NCBI GenBank assembly: GCA_029204225.1
Contig: CM055108.1
Location: forward strand, 21,025,644-21,089,643
Length of the DNA stretch: 64,000 nt
Direction: 5' to 3'
From: Diphasiastrum complanatum
Taxonomy: Eukaryota > Streptophyta > Lycopodiopsida > Lycopodiales > Lycopodiaceae
Shown in pieces: positions 24,552 to 35,063 of this stretch. Positions within the stretch are counted from its first letter, which is position 1. Each line of letters opens with the position of its first letter. The notes beneath the pieces are model-generated. The model did no database searches, was not told the origin of the DNA, and worked only from the letters and a program-made list of their open reading frames with translations. The translations under genes and the position numbers were made by a program.

Positions 24552-25743
24552 TGTTGTAAAGCTACCTATTACAAGCTTTACTTTTGGCGCCAGCATTGTC
24601 CCCTGCGCCAGCAGCGCCATTGGTGCTCCCGGTGCCACCGGCGCCAGCGTCGCTCCCAGCGCCACTGTGACCAAAATCTAACCGGCGCCAAGTTCCTATG
24701 GCTGAAAATGTTTGATCGGTTCTAGCGAAGTCCAGAGAGCTCAAATCGATGTGCAATTACCTCACACGATCTAGGCATGATTAAAAAAAACCTGGGGATC
24801 AATTAATTCTAGAGAGAGAAAATGACATTCAAGAAAGAGATAACGTGCTTTACCAGCCTAGGTAGAGCACTTGGTATGAGGGGAGGTGGCGAATCCCACC
24901 AATACTATAGGAGAATGCGGGTTGCAACTTAGGGCGAGTTCTAACCAAGTCTCAACTTCCCTTGCTGGAATGTTGTCCTGGCGCCCGCCTTGGCATGCCA
25001 GCACCTCGGAGACTAGGGTCGATCACACACTTGAAATATAACCTTCTTAGATTATTAATAAAGTGGGATTTTTCTCAAACTGACTCTTATTACTTTCTGG
25101 GTTTCAGTGTTCGGTAAAAACGCTAGTTGTAAGGTCGCTTCAAATGTTTCGATCAGGCTCATAGCTAAGGGTCGTATCTTGGGACGCCAGCGGTATGTCG
25201 TCAGGACCATTCAGTTTAAGGCGCTAGCGGTATGCTGTCGGAACCATTCATTCCAAGAATTGGTTGTCTCCATATCTGTCGCGGCTTGTGGTTCTTAGTG
25301 TTCCTTGCATGAACGTGAATGGGTTAAGCTCTTGGGGAACAGGCTCTAACCTGTCGGTTGAGTTGGATGGCTTGCTTGGGTGGAAGTTACCTGTTTATGG
25401 CTGTCCAACCTGGCGTGGCGCCATGTTGGCTTCCAGCGCTCGTGACGAAGCTTTGAGTTGGTTAAGTCTGATGTAAGTCAAACGACTTGCTTGGAATGGA
25501 TGTTACTTGTTTGTAACAAAGCTTCGAGTTAGTTAAGTTTGATATATGTCAGGCGGCTTGCTTGGAGGGAAGTCACCCACATCGGGACCCCCGATCTGAC
25601 ATGGCGCCAAGTTGGATCTCAATGTTGATTTCGGAACTTCAAGTTGGTTAAGTCTGATCGTTGTTTGCGAGTTGACTGCTTGTATGTCAAGTGGGTTCAA
25701 ATGGCAAGAGTTAAAAGCTGGGAAGCTAAGTCGTGGTTTTCGG
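24552..25743 (+). mobile_element. LTR-B copy, 3' LTR
   Basis: It starts TGTTGTAAAG and runs with the family landmarks (GGCGCC-rich start, AATAAAGTGGGA near 25060, repeated GGACGCCAGCGGTATG blocks). It stops about 45 bp short of the usual end, at CGGCTC, where unrelated sequence takes over. Confidence 0.8.
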
Positions 25744-25987
25744 CTCATGGCTTCAATCACATGGCCTTGTAAGAATTTACCAAGCATGCATGATACTATG
25801 TTGAACTCTTTACCAAGTTCTTGCATGACTTCCCAAGCAAATTAACTTTGAAATAGCAATGTTACTTCCTTTTGTTGTAGCATGACCAAATTTATTGATG
25901 CACATTTCTAAAATAACTAGTGAAAGAAGCAACTTCAAACTCAAACTCTCAGGAAAGAAACTCATTTAGAGAAGAAACATGATTACC
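25744..25987 (-). other. Unassigned flank with a possible minus-strand exon
   Basis: This is the DNA left of the nested Gypsy insertion, ending with the target site TTACC (25983-25987). On the minus strand, 25840 to 25745 encodes an open stretch including MQELGKEFNIVSCMLGKFLQ, which looks like ordinary protein. No partner exon or splice sites can be proven, and the family is unknown. The frame is cut by LTR-B on the downstream side. Confidence 0.3.
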
Positions 25988-26906
25988 TGTTGTAAAGCTG
26001 ACTCGGGTGCACCCAGCGTGCCCTGTAAGACTCAAAGGTGTGACACTCTCTAAGGTCCCAGAGCAAGTTAGAACGTCAAGGACTGAGCCTCCGACCTGTG
26101 GTGAGCCAGTCAAGTAGTCACAAGTCATGAGCTAGCTCTGGAGCTCGAGTCATGGCCTAGTCAGGAAAGCAAGTTGATTCGGCCGCCGGGACGGCTCCCG
26201 GGACCCATGTCCGGGAGCCAGACTGATTCTGCCAGGCTTGCCAGGCTTAATCAGCAAAATAAAAACTAAGTCCTAAAAAGCATGCTTCACTAGAAAGCAC
26301 TATGTTTCAAACCAGAGGGGGTGCGCCGAATCACAACAGAACTATAGGGGGAGTCCGACAGACAGAAACTTGGGCAGCTCAACCAGCGCCAGGAATCCAG
26401 TCGCCAGGTCTCAGCTCCCTCTACCAGCACGAGCCAGGCATAGTGCCCAGCACATGTTGGTGGCCCTAAGACCGGTCAGTCTATGTATGAATGTAACCTC
26501 TTCCAAATCTAATAAAGTTGACCCTTGGGGATGATTACCATTTCAGTTTCGCCTCCGAGACTGGTCCAAGTGGAAGGACCCTTACTACAACCTCTTTGCG
26601 TCGCTGGCGCCTAAGGGTCCCTGTCATCGACATGGGGCTTGCCGCTATGCCAATCGGTCAGTTTGGCGACCACTATGCCTTGGGTTTCATGTGTGGCTTG
26701 TCTTTGCCTTTAGTTACCTTTCGGGAACGGATTCTGAGTTGGCTTTCGGGTTGGTTGGGATTCCAGTTTTCTTAAGTCTGAAGGGTTAAGCTTGTTAAGT
26801 TTCTGAGTTGGCTTTTACGTAAGTGCATGATGGATGAATGTTAGACTTAAGCGTATGTTGGGGAAACCGCTCAAGTCCCAGCGCCCTTTGAGGCGCCGGC
26901 GCAACA
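25988..26906 (+). mobile_element. 5' LTR of the Gypsy element (LTR-G)
   Basis: It starts TGTTGTAAAGCTGACTCGGG and ends GGCGCAACA, followed after two bases by a tRNA-Met primer site. The 3' LTR is highly similar and lacks about 20 bp near the middle (the stretch around AACCTCTTCCAAATCTAAT). Confidence 0.93.
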
Positions 26907-26908
26907 TG

Positions 26909-26920
26909 TGGTATCAGAGC
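26909..26920 (+). other. Primer-binding site, tRNA-Met type
   Basis: TGGTATCAGAGC, two bases after the 5' LTR. Confidence 0.9.
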
Positions 26921-27728
26921 CGACTAGCCGGTCAGCTATGCAAGTCTCACAGGGATGGCCACGTTTTGGGATTTGTCATGACAACCGTTGCGCAAGGTGC
27001 TGCCCACAGTGTAAGCACGGGTGCGTCCATGGTCGGGGTGGTCGATAGAATGGGGGACTTGATGAGTCAAAGTGCTACCCTCGAGGTGTAAGCACGGTCA
27101 GTTCTCGCGGTTCGGGCCTGGCGCTGTCTGCACGTAGGACGGATGAGGCAAAGTGCTACCTAGGTAGGTGAAAGCACGGTCTGTACGTTGTGGGGTGCGA
27201 GGCGACATATTCGAACTGTACGGGTTAACCGTTGATACAGAGATGCTGCTCGAATTCAGGTGTAAAGCACGGGTGGTTAGCTGCCGGTGCGGGATAGCTG
27301 CCAATCGTTTAGCTATCGACCAAAAAGTAGTGGGGCGTGACTGAGGCAATGTGTTGCTTAATGGTGAAAGCACGGATGGTTGGATGGATGTTTTCCCGTG
27401 GGCTAATTCTGTGATAGATTTGTGTGGGCGCAGCTAGGCAAAGGTCCTATGTCCGGTCTCAGGGGGGTTTGTGGCTTGAGAAGGATCCTCTGTGTTTGCT
27501 TTGGTTGGTATGTTCCGTTTGTTGTGTGCCTGCTTGGACACAAATGACCTGGTTCCTACTTGGCTCTCAGGTGATGTGGGCGTGCTAAGTTTGAGGAGGG
27601 GATATTTTCATTGAAGCTGATTTGATAAAGAAGAAAAGAGAGCTGTGGGGCCCGGCCGACAGAAGGGAGAGTTTCAAATATAAAAAGGATCGAGGCGATA
27701 ATCTGTTGGAAGTACACCTCTTACTATA
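26921..27728 (+). mobile_element. Gypsy leader with five GTGCT...AGCACGG units
   Basis: The untranslated leader carries five related units. GTGCT and AGCAC arms sit at 26997-27001/27014-27018, 27072-27076/27091-27095 and 27153-27157/27173-27177. The fourth and fifth are weaker: arm near 27243 with 27266-27270, and near 27351 with 27369-27373. In each, AGCAC is followed by GG and preceded by a TGTA or GTGAA stretch. The units could fold into short RNA hairpins. A role in packaging or dimerisation of the RNA is only a guess. Confidence 0.65.
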
Positions 27729-27984
27729 ATGATGGCTATGCTTAGCGAGGTGAAGAAGGACAGAGAAACAGAAAGGAAAGAATGGCAAACATCCTTGCGA
27801 ACCATGAACCTTACTCAATTTAACCTTGCTAGAGAAATGAGAGACGGGCTAACACAACTCGAAGCCAGGTTTGAAGAGTTGGAAGCAACTAGGGGGAATG
27901 CAGTGGCGCCTCCTCCACAGATACCAAGAGAACCACGAGCGCGAAACACGGAAGGCCCAAGGAAGACTGCCAAAGTGAAAGCAC

Positions 27985-28638
27985 TGTGAGAGATTTCAGC
28001 TAGTTTAGTCTAGTTTAGTCACATTTTAGTAAATTGTCAATAAGAGGCCAAAACTCATTTTAGACTTAGAGATAAACTTTTTGAAGTTATATTAGTTTAA
28101 AATACATTCAATAAATACTTTTGGAAAGTGTGGGAAAGTTGGTAGTCGAGTTTGAGAGAGATTCAAATTTGAACTTTGTGTACATTGAATCTAGACCCAA
28201 AAATAGTAGGGTTTACATTTTGGAGGGAAAGGCAAGTGGCCAAATAGGGTTCGGAAACTCTATAAAAGGATGTAACTCGTGGAGAGACACATCTTCTCTC
28301 TTCTATCTCTCATTTCATCATTATACATGGTTCTCTTTGGGTTCTACTACTCATTGGTGCACTATCTTGGTGTTATTTTGCAATTCTATGTGTAGAATGA
28401 TCATTTATTGATATTTTTGGTTCCACACGTGTGAAATATAGTAGGGTACTGTGATTGTAAGGACAGAAAACATATTTTATGTTTTGGTTCATGTTTGATC
28501 AATATATCTTAGAGTTTGCATCTCATTTTGTATGTAGATGCTGATTTTTCTACATTGGCAGGATTGTTGGTTTGCTCCTTATTGTAACCAAAGATTTGGG
28601 ACATGGATTGGATCTTGAATGATCTGAAATCCTTCACA
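27985..28638 (+). mobile_element. 5' LTR of the nested Copia (LTR-A)
   Basis: TGTGAGAGATTTC start and CCTTCACA end. It contains CTATAAAAGG near 28260 as a TATA box and a CACACGTGTG palindrome near 28425. Confidence 0.95.
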
Positions 28639-28650
28639 TGGTACCAGAGC
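28639..28650 (+). other. Primer-binding site, tRNA-Met type
   Basis: TGGTACCAGAGC, one base different from the usual TGGTATCAGAGC, directly after the LTR. Confidence 0.85.
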
Positions 28651-29239
28651 TCTTGTGTTTCAGATTATGAAAGGATCAGCCATCTTTAGCAAGGATTTGG
28701 AGAAGTTACCAATGCTAGAGCATGCTAGATTGATCTCTACTCAAAAATCAGCATTTTTGCATGTGTAGAATTGATCTTTTGTAGGTCAAAACTCAATATA
28801 GGGTTATATACTTGATCAATTCCAATTTGACACTTGGCTTGCCGGATTTAGATGATTTTCGGTGCATTAGTAAGGTCTCATTAGAGTCTACAAGAAAATA
28901 TATCAAGTTTCTAAAAATTGCATGTAGAATTTGAGATATTCAATTTTTTGTGATATTGTCAAAACCCTAATTTTAATTGGATCTCTAGTTTGTGAGGTTA
29001 CTGAACTTCATTTGAGTGTGTTTCAATCTTAGGAAGTGGCAAGAATCATTAGATTGAGGATAGATCATAGGTTGATCAAGATTTCACTATTCTATGTGTT
29101 GATTTTCTAGTTAGAAGTGCTAGAAGAGATTTGAGAGGTTCCATATCTTTGTGATTTCTTCTTGAGTTCATTTTTTGACATTCAAGAGAGTGATTTGTGC
29201 ATTGAAACAAGTTGAAAGAGAAGTTCAGGTCACTTCAAC
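28651..29239 (+). mobile_element. Leader of the nested Copia
   Basis: Non-coding sequence of about 590 bp, homologous to 20460-21040. The gag start codon at 29240 follows AACA. Confidence 0.75.
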
Positions 29240-31216
29240 ATGGCTACAAGTGGTGGATTTATGTTGGAGAGCAATGATAGGCTTACCTCAATCAACTATT
29301 CTACTTGGAAGGTGAGGATGGAGTCCTTATTGGAGATGAATGAGTTGATGGAGATTGTTGCAGGTGTGGAGGAGAGACCTCAAGCACCTCAAGATCAAGT
29401 GAGGTATGACAAGAGAGCAAAGAAAGCTCTACACATGATTAAGATGAATGTTACCAATGAACTTCTCAAGGAAGTTGGTTTGTGCACATCATCTTTGGAG
29501 ACTTGGGAAGCTTTGAAAAAGCTTTTTGAATCCAAGTCTACATCAAGAGTGCTTACTCTTAGGAGACAAATCTTTCAAAGTTTGCAAAAGAAGGAAGAGA
29601 GTAATCATGCTTTTGTTTTGAGGGTTAAAGCATTCAATGATGAGTTAGCATGTATTGATGAAAGCATTAAGGAGATAGAACTTGTTCAAGTTCTACTTAA
29701 TGGTGTGTTGGATGATCATGCTAATCTTGTTCAAAGTTTTGCTATTCAAAAGACTTTGCCAAGTATTGTGGATTTTCAAGAGATCTTGGTGAATGAGGAG
29801 TATAGGCTTCAATCAAGAGGAGGTGGATCTACATCGACATCTCATTATGAAGAGGATGCTATGTTCATCAAAGGCAAGTTCAAGGGCAAAGGCAAAGGCA
29901 AGTGGTCTAAAGGGCAAGATCAAGGTGATACTTTCTCTTTTGGCAAAAAAAAAGATAAGTCTAAGTTGAAATGCTTTTATTGTGGAATCAAAGGGCATTT
30001 TGCAAATGAATGTTTGAAGAAGCAAAGAGATGAAGATAGCAAGCAAATCAACTTTACTACTAATGATGAGGATCTAGGTGGTGGTGATTCTCTTTTGATG
30101 TGTTCTTCAAGTCTAATATCAAGTGAAGGTGACAAAGATTCATGGTGGATTGATAGTGGAGCTAGTTCACACATGACTAGTCACAAGGAGTTCTTTACTT
30201 CTTTGGTCACTTATGATGGAGCCAAGAAAGCAATTCACATGGCCAATGGTGGTGAGTGTGTGATTGAAGATATTGGTTCAATTCCTGTTTGTCTCTCTAC
30301 TAATAGGAAAGCAAGACTTGATGGTGTTCTTTACATTCCTTCACTTTCAAAGAATTTGCTAAGTGTTGGTCAAATGATAAAGAAAGGATACATGGTAAAG
30401 TTTGGTGGTGATTCTTGTTTCATTACAAAGGAAGAAATCTTGGTTGCTAGGGGCAATAGACAAGGTAGACTTTTCAAGCTTGATGCTTTTGTTATGGCTA
30501 ACAAAAAGGATGGAATGGAAAAGGAGATTGGTCTCAACTTTACAAAGTTACCTTTTAGCATCAATAAGATTGGTGGATCTTATGCAAAGTCTAACAAGCT
30601 TCCTTATGCTAGATCTAGGTCAAGATCTAATATGCTTCTTGGAGATGTTCATCTTTGTGCTAACTTGGCTAGTTTTGAGGATAATGATGGTGTTTCAATG
30701 GTTCTTCATGGCAAGTGCAAGCATGCAAAAGGTAAGGAAAGAGTTAACTTCATCAATGGAGGTGAAGGTTCTTCCTTGGAAAAGATTGTTGTTAATGATT
30801 TCTTTAATCATATGTCAAAAGATGTTGCTAGGTGCACGCATGAAGGAGGTGGTTCTTCTACATTCTTTTGTGATGAGTCCAAGAAAGTCATTTTTCCAGC
30901 AAGTGGAGTTACATGTCTTCATAAAGAGAGTAGATCAAATGGTTCTATCAAGAGACTTAGTGAGGGAGATAGTCACAAGTCAAGAAGAAGAGAAGTATGT
31001 GAAGAGTTCAAAGTAGGATGTACTTTGAATGATGTCATTGTGAATGATAGCGAGGAAGAATTATTATCATGTGAGTCATTACCTAAAACATTGAGTAGAA
31101 GTTCTTGTTTGAAAAAAGAGAGTACTTCAATCATCCTTATGTTGAAGGTACTAATAATATTTTTCATGGCTTCTAATGTTTTTGAGATTTCTACTTCTTA
31201 TGATGCAATCATTTAG
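29240..31216 (+). CDS. gag-pro: Copia gag-protease polyprotein (intact, 658 aa)
   Basis: It begins with a true ATG. The N-terminal third matches the Copia gag type: LTSINYSTWKVRMESLL at residues 15-31, then a helical capsid-like region with LKKLFESKSTSRVL. A Lys/Gly-rich stretch precedes the zinc knuckle CFYCGIKGHFANEC at about residues 245-258, which should bind the RNA genome. The retropepsin active site is WWIDSGASSHMT with Asp at about residue 305. The protease domain seems to run to LFKLDAF at about residue 417. The usual pre-integrase motif (LWH-x-RLGH) does not follow; instead there are about 240 residues of unknown, Ser/Lys-rich sequence up to TAG at 31214-31216. The decayed relative at 21041-23194 aligns with the gag-protease part. 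The gag and protease could still be functional. Confidence 0.88.
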   Translation: MATSGGFMLESNDRLTSINYSTWKVRMESLLEMNELMEIVAGVEERPQAPQDQVRYDKRAKKALHMIKMNVTNELLKEVGLCTSSLETWEALKKLFESKSTSRVLTLRRQIFQSLQKKEESNHAFVLRVKAFNDELACIDESIKEIELVQVLLNGVLDDHANLVQSFAIQKTLPSIVDFQEILVNEEYRLQSRGGGSTSTSHYEEDAMFIKGKFKGKGKGKWSKGQDQGDTFSFGKKKDKSKLKCFYCGIKGHFANECLKKQRDEDSKQINFTTNDEDLGGGDSLLMCSSSLISSEGDKDSWWIDSGASSHMTSHKEFFTSLVTYDGAKKAIHMANGGECVIEDIGSIPVCLSTNRKARLDGVLYIPSLSKNLLSVGQMIKKGYMVKFGGDSCFITKEEILVARGNRQGRLFKLDAFVMANKKDGMEKEIGLNFTKLPFSINKIGGSYAKSNKLPYARSRSRSNMLLGDVHLCANLASFEDNDGVSMVLHGKCKHAKGKERVNFINGGEGSSLEKIVVNDFFNHMSKDVARCTHEGGGSSTFFCDESKKVIFPASGVTCLHKESRSNGSIKRLSEGDSHKSRRREVCEEFKVGCTLNDVIVNDSEEELLSCESLPKTLSRSSCLKKESTSIILMLKVLIIFFMASNVFEISTSYDAII

Positions 31217-32779
31217 AGGGAGTCTTATGAAGGAAAGAGCAATGGAAGATTGGTTCTTGGGAAGATCCAAGGCATGGATCTCACATCTCTTTATCAACTC
31301 AAAGGATTCTATGATTGTGAATTGATCACTCATGATCGAGATGGCAAAAGGTTGGTTGGAGAAGACTACATGGAACAAATCGAGAGGCAATTTCTTCAAG
31401 ACAAGGGAGATCTCATTGGTGAGCTTATTGAAATTTTGTATGAACTCAAGAGGGCTGTATTTCTTAGGTTTGATACTCATCTTCACCTACTCTACTTCAT
31501 GTTGGATGGAAAGTTTGGAATCTATCTTTTGATTTATGATGGTGACATTGGTGACATTGTTTTCACTAACCTTTGTGAAAATTCGAGATCAAGCATTGAT
31601 GAGATCTTGTTGGATCTAGATCATATGTTTGAGAGGGAGTATTTTCAGAGGTTCAGGTCTGAAGATATTCATATCTTTGATATCTTTGATGATCAAGAGA
31701 AAGGTAAGCAAGTGGAAGCGACAGACTTTGCTTTATTCACATGTTTTGAAGAATTTTCTTGTGTAGATGATGCTATGCAAGTGGATATTGGTTCTCATGT
31801 TTTTCATAATGGAAAAGCAAGTAATGGATCTAGAAAAAAAAAAAATTTCAAAGACTTTGATGGTCAAGAGGAAGACCAAGAGGTTGGTCTCAAAGGGCTT
31901 CAACAACACAAAAGAAAAGGTGGCAATTTGGAGCTAGTCAAGAGCATCAAAGGAAGGGTATTTGGCAAAGATGTTTTGGATCTATTTTTGCAGCTTATTG
32001 AAGAATCAAGTAAGGTCAAAGGAACAGCAAGGAAGTGTTGTTCAAGTTTATTTTACTTGTTCTATCTCAAGTTTGATCTATTTCATGTGGATGTGTGCAA
32101 ATTGTCAAGATATGGACAAACTAGCTACATTGTCTTGCAATATCTTATTGTTGGAGTTGTATTAGAATTCTTGGCTGGTTTTGTTGATGGAAATGAAGCT
32201 AATGGAGGTTCATTATGTCACTCATCCATGGCTAAGTTCTCAAATGTTGAACTACTTGGTGCCAATACTTGGAGATTGTCAATTTTTGGTGAATTCATGG
32301 TCATTTTCTTGTGTCAAGTAGATCTTGAAAATGGACTAGTGCAACCTAATTGGTTTATGAAGTCATGTGGTGCTGGATTTGCATCATTAATGTACTCACC
32401 TACTCATGGATTTCCAAGGTTTGATGGTTTCTTGTGGCAAGATGGAGATGGAGGCTCGTTCATGGAGTTTTATGGTGGAGACATATCAAGAAAGGACAAA
32501 GTTGGAGGACACAAGCAAGCAAATGGTCATCACTTACATTTATTGTTTGGTTGCTGTAATTTTTCAGAGAGTACAAAGTTTGAAACATGGAGGAATCATT
32601 TCATTCACATTATATATGGTTCTTCATGTTCTGGTTATATCTTGATGTGCAAAATTGATGTAAGAAATAGTGAAGCATCCAATTTGGACACTATTCTCTA
32701 TATCAATTATGAAAGATACTTTAGAACCTTAGAAAGAAGATCTATACTTAGGATGGAGATCATTTTAAAGTTGGATTAA
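31217..32779 (+). CDS. Novel reading frame in place of Copia pol
   Basis: It lies in the same frame as gag-protease, separated only by the TAG at 31214-31216, and stays open for about 520 codons to TAA at 32777-32779. No ATG lies near its start; the first in-frame ATG is at 31274. It may therefore be expressed by reading through the stop, or the stop may be a CAG-to-TAG mutation. I see no integrase D-D-E, no reverse transcriptase YVDD or RNase H motif. The first part is acidic (DEILLDLDHMFEREYF), a Lys-rich basic patch follows near 31840, and a hydrophobic run, SYIVLQYLIVGVVLEFLAGF, lies at 32123-32182. The family is unknown. It could be captured host sequence or a strongly altered pol. An envelope role cannot be claimed from one hydrophobic stretch. 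Confidence 0.6.
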   Translation, partial: RESYEGKSNGRLVLGKIQGMDLTSLYQLKGFYDCELITHDRDGKRLVGEDYMEQIERQFLQDKGDLIGELIEILYELKRAVFLRFDTHLHLLYFMLDGKFGIYLLIYDGDIGDIVFTNLCENSRSSIDEILLDLDHMFEREYFQRFRSEDIHIFDIFDDQEKGKQVEATDFALFTCFEEFSCVDDAMQVDIGSHVFHNGKASNGSRKKKNFKDFDGQEEDQEVGLKGLQQHKRKGGNLELVKSIKGRVFGKDVLDLFLQLIEESSKVKGTARKCCSSLFYLFYLKFDLFHVDVCKLSRYGQTSYIVLQYLIVGVVLEFLAGFVDGNEANGGSLCHSSMAKFSNVELLGANTWRLSIFGEFMVIFLCQVDLENGLVQPNWFMKSCGAGFASLMYSPTHGFPRFDGFLWQDGDGGSFMEFYGGDISRKDKVGGHKQANGHHLHLLFGCCNFSESTKFETWRNHFIHIIYGSSCSGYILMCKIDVRNSEASNLDTILYINYERYFRTLERRSILRMEIILKLD

Positions 32780-32812
32780 AGCTCTATTGTTAAACTATGC
32801 CAAAACTAGTTG

Positions 32813-32821
32813 AAGAGGGAG
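32813..32821 (+). other. Polypurine tract of the nested Copia
   Basis: AAGAGGGAG directly before the 3' LTR, the priming site for plus-strand synthesis. Confidence 0.85.
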
Positions 32822-33475
32822 TGTGAGAGATTTCAATTAGTTTAGTCTAGTTTAGTCACATTTTGGTAAATTGTCAATAAGAGGCCAAAACTCATTTCAG
32901 ACTTAGAGATAAACTTTTTGAAGTTATATTAGTTTAAAATACATTCAATAAACACTTTTGGAAAGTGTGAGAAAGTTGGTAGTCGAGTTTGAGAGAGATT
33001 CAAATTTGAACTTTGGGTACATTGAATCTAGACCCAAAAATAGTAGGGTTTACATTTTGGAGGGAAAGCCAAGTGGCCAAATAGGGTTTGCAAACTCTAT
33101 AAAAGGATGTAACTCGTGGAGAGACACATCTTCTCTCTTCTATCTCTCATTTCATCACTATACATGGTTCTCTTTGGGTTCTACTACTCATTGGTGCACT
33201 ATCTTGGTGTTATCTTGCAATTCTATGTGTAAAATGATCTTTTATTGCTATTTTCGGTTCCACACATGTGAAATATAGTAGGGTACTGTAATTGTAAGGA
33301 TAGCAAACATATTTTATGTTTTGGTTCATGTTTGATCAATATATCTAAGAGTTTGCATCTCATTTTGTATGTAGATGTTGATTTTTCTACATTGGCAGGA
33401 TTGTTGGTTTGCTCCTTATTGTAACCAAAGATTTGGGACATGGATTGGATCTTGAATGATCTGAAATCCTTCACA
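32822..33475 (+). mobile_element. 3' LTR of the nested Copia (LTR-A)
   Basis: Same length as the 5' LTR, TGTGAGAG start and CCTTCACA end, followed by AGCAC. The Gypsy gag frame continues right after the duplication. Confidence 0.95.
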
Positions 33476-35063
33476 AGCACCACCTACTTTCAAAGGAGAG
33501 CGTGACATTCGAGTTGTGGAAGATTGGTTGTTTCACATGGACCATTACTTTCGTCTGATGAACACTCCTGAGGAAGAAAGAACTAACTTGGCATTAGCAT
33601 ATTTTGAGGGCTACACTACAAACTGGTACCGGATGGCAGGAATGCATTTTCAGACATGGGACGCATTCAAAGCCGCGTTACGAGAGGAGTTCATATCGAA
33701 GGATTCACAAATGAGATTGAGGACAGAATTATCGGAGCTCAAATAAAAAGGGTCATTGCGAGAGTACCTCAATAAATTCAGACATAGTGTATGAGTTATT
33801 GAAGATATGTCCGAGGCGAACAAAACTCATTACCTATTGTCTGGAATGCAATCTTGGACCCGGCGTGCGATAGACAGCTACATGCCCCATGATTTCAATT
33901 CAACTATTCGAGCGGCTGAAATGGTTTGTGATTATGAGAGCACATTGGCACCAGCTGCTCCCGCAACCTCAACAAGAGTATTTAGTAGATCCAGACCGAG
34001 TCCGAGCTTCTTTTCAAGGGGGGACTCAGTTCCAAATGGCAACCAAGCCTCGAGTAGCGTGAACAAATTCCCAACAAAAACAGGGTTTAACAACCAAGGC
34101 AACAATGGAGGGAACATATTCCAGAGAAGAAACAATGTTGGACCTTTAGCTAGTCATAGCAACAGCTCACCAACAGTGGGCAGTTCCATGCGTTGCTTCA
34201 ACTGTCATCAGCAAGGTCACTCTTGGAGGTCATGCCCCAAACCATTGAATAAGCGAATCATGGCTGCCATTGAAGGATTTGATAGGATGGAGAGAGAGGC
34301 ATTTGATCAAAAAGATCGTGAACAGGATGACGAAGAGGACCCAGAAACGGATTTAACGGTGTCCTTACAACAGATAGGGGCACTTGCAGCGTATCGTGAA
34401 CATCTTATGGCGACTCCTGCAAGAGGATCCAAGTTATTGTACCTGAAAGGCTGTATTCAAGGCAGGATCATTTACTTCATGGTAGACCTGGGGGCGTCAC
34501 ATAACTACTTGTCAAAAAAACTGACAGGGGAATTGGACATCCAATGTGAAGAAAATGTGACTCCTATTTGTGTGGAGACCGTGAAAGGTACAATGACCAC
34601 TTGTAGATTGGCAACCAACTTACCAATCTCTCTGGGAGCCTGGAAGAATCGACTAACATTCATAATCTTGAAGATGGATGTCTTCGACGCTATTTTGGGA
34701 TTAAGCTGGTTTAATGAACATGTGGTGGCCTTCTTGGCAAAAGGGGTTAACCTTGTGTTATTATATAATGGCAGGAGACCTTGTGTCGTCAGAGCTGTGC
34801 CAGGAGACCAACTAGAAAAGAACAACACAAATGAACCTGAGCCAACCATTCCTCCCAATCTCATTCACCTCTTTAACGAAGAACAGCCAACAGTGACAGA
34901 CCAGCTGACATGGGAACAAATGGAGCCAACATTGTCTATAGTCTTTACATCAAAGGTGAATTCAAGTGCCGATGCAGAGCTCAAGGAGCTCACCTTGTGT
35001 GACCAAGCGAAAGCTCACTTCTTTAACAAAGGACATCCAACAGTGACAAACCAGCTGACGTGA

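Larger units (their letters stand above)
27985..33475 (+). mobile_element. Nested Copia element with gag-protease and a novel ORF
   Basis: Two LTRs of exactly 654 bp (27985-28638 and 32822-33475) flank a 4.2-kb interior. AGCAC occurs on both sides (27980-27984 and 33476-33480). By eye the LTRs differ at about 22 positions, roughly 3 percent. A primer site, leader, one long coding frame with a single internal TAG, and a polypurine tract are all in the expected order. The gag and protease are Copia-like, but no integrase, reverse transcriptase or RNase H motif is visible in the 3' half. It must have been moved by enzymes of another copy. Confidence 0.92.
27729..35063 (+). pseudogene. gag-pro: Gypsy gag-protease, interrupted by nested Copia and two stops
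   Basis: The reading frame starts near 27729 (ATGATGGCTATG context), runs to 27984, is broken by the Copia insertion, and resumes in the same frame after the target duplication at 33481. An N-terminal coiled coil is followed by the capsid-type region (WLFHMDHYF, then YFEGYTTNWY near 33600), a TAA at 33744-33746 and a TGA near 33795. After a basic/Asn-rich linker comes the zinc knuckle CFNCHQQGHSWRSC (about 34194). The protease-like part has MVDLGASHNYLS near 34480, where the usual D-S/T-G reads D-L-G, so catalysis is doubtful. The 3' end is a 150-bp in-frame duplication (34871-35020 and 35021-35170), and TGA at 35061-35063 cuts into the second unit. Confidence 0.85.

Noticed and set aside
26990..27375. 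CRISPR-like array
   Set aside because: Repeats are short, imperfect and unevenly spaced, in a eukaryotic retrotransposon leader, with no cas genes.
30402..31016. 204-codon frame overlapping the Copia gag-protease
   Set aside because: It lies in another frame of the same strand, has no motif, and the main frame carries the zinc knuckle and protease.
31217..32779. Envelope-like protein
   Set aside because: One hydrophobic stretch near 32123-32182 is not enough; no signal peptide, no cysteine pattern and no known family.
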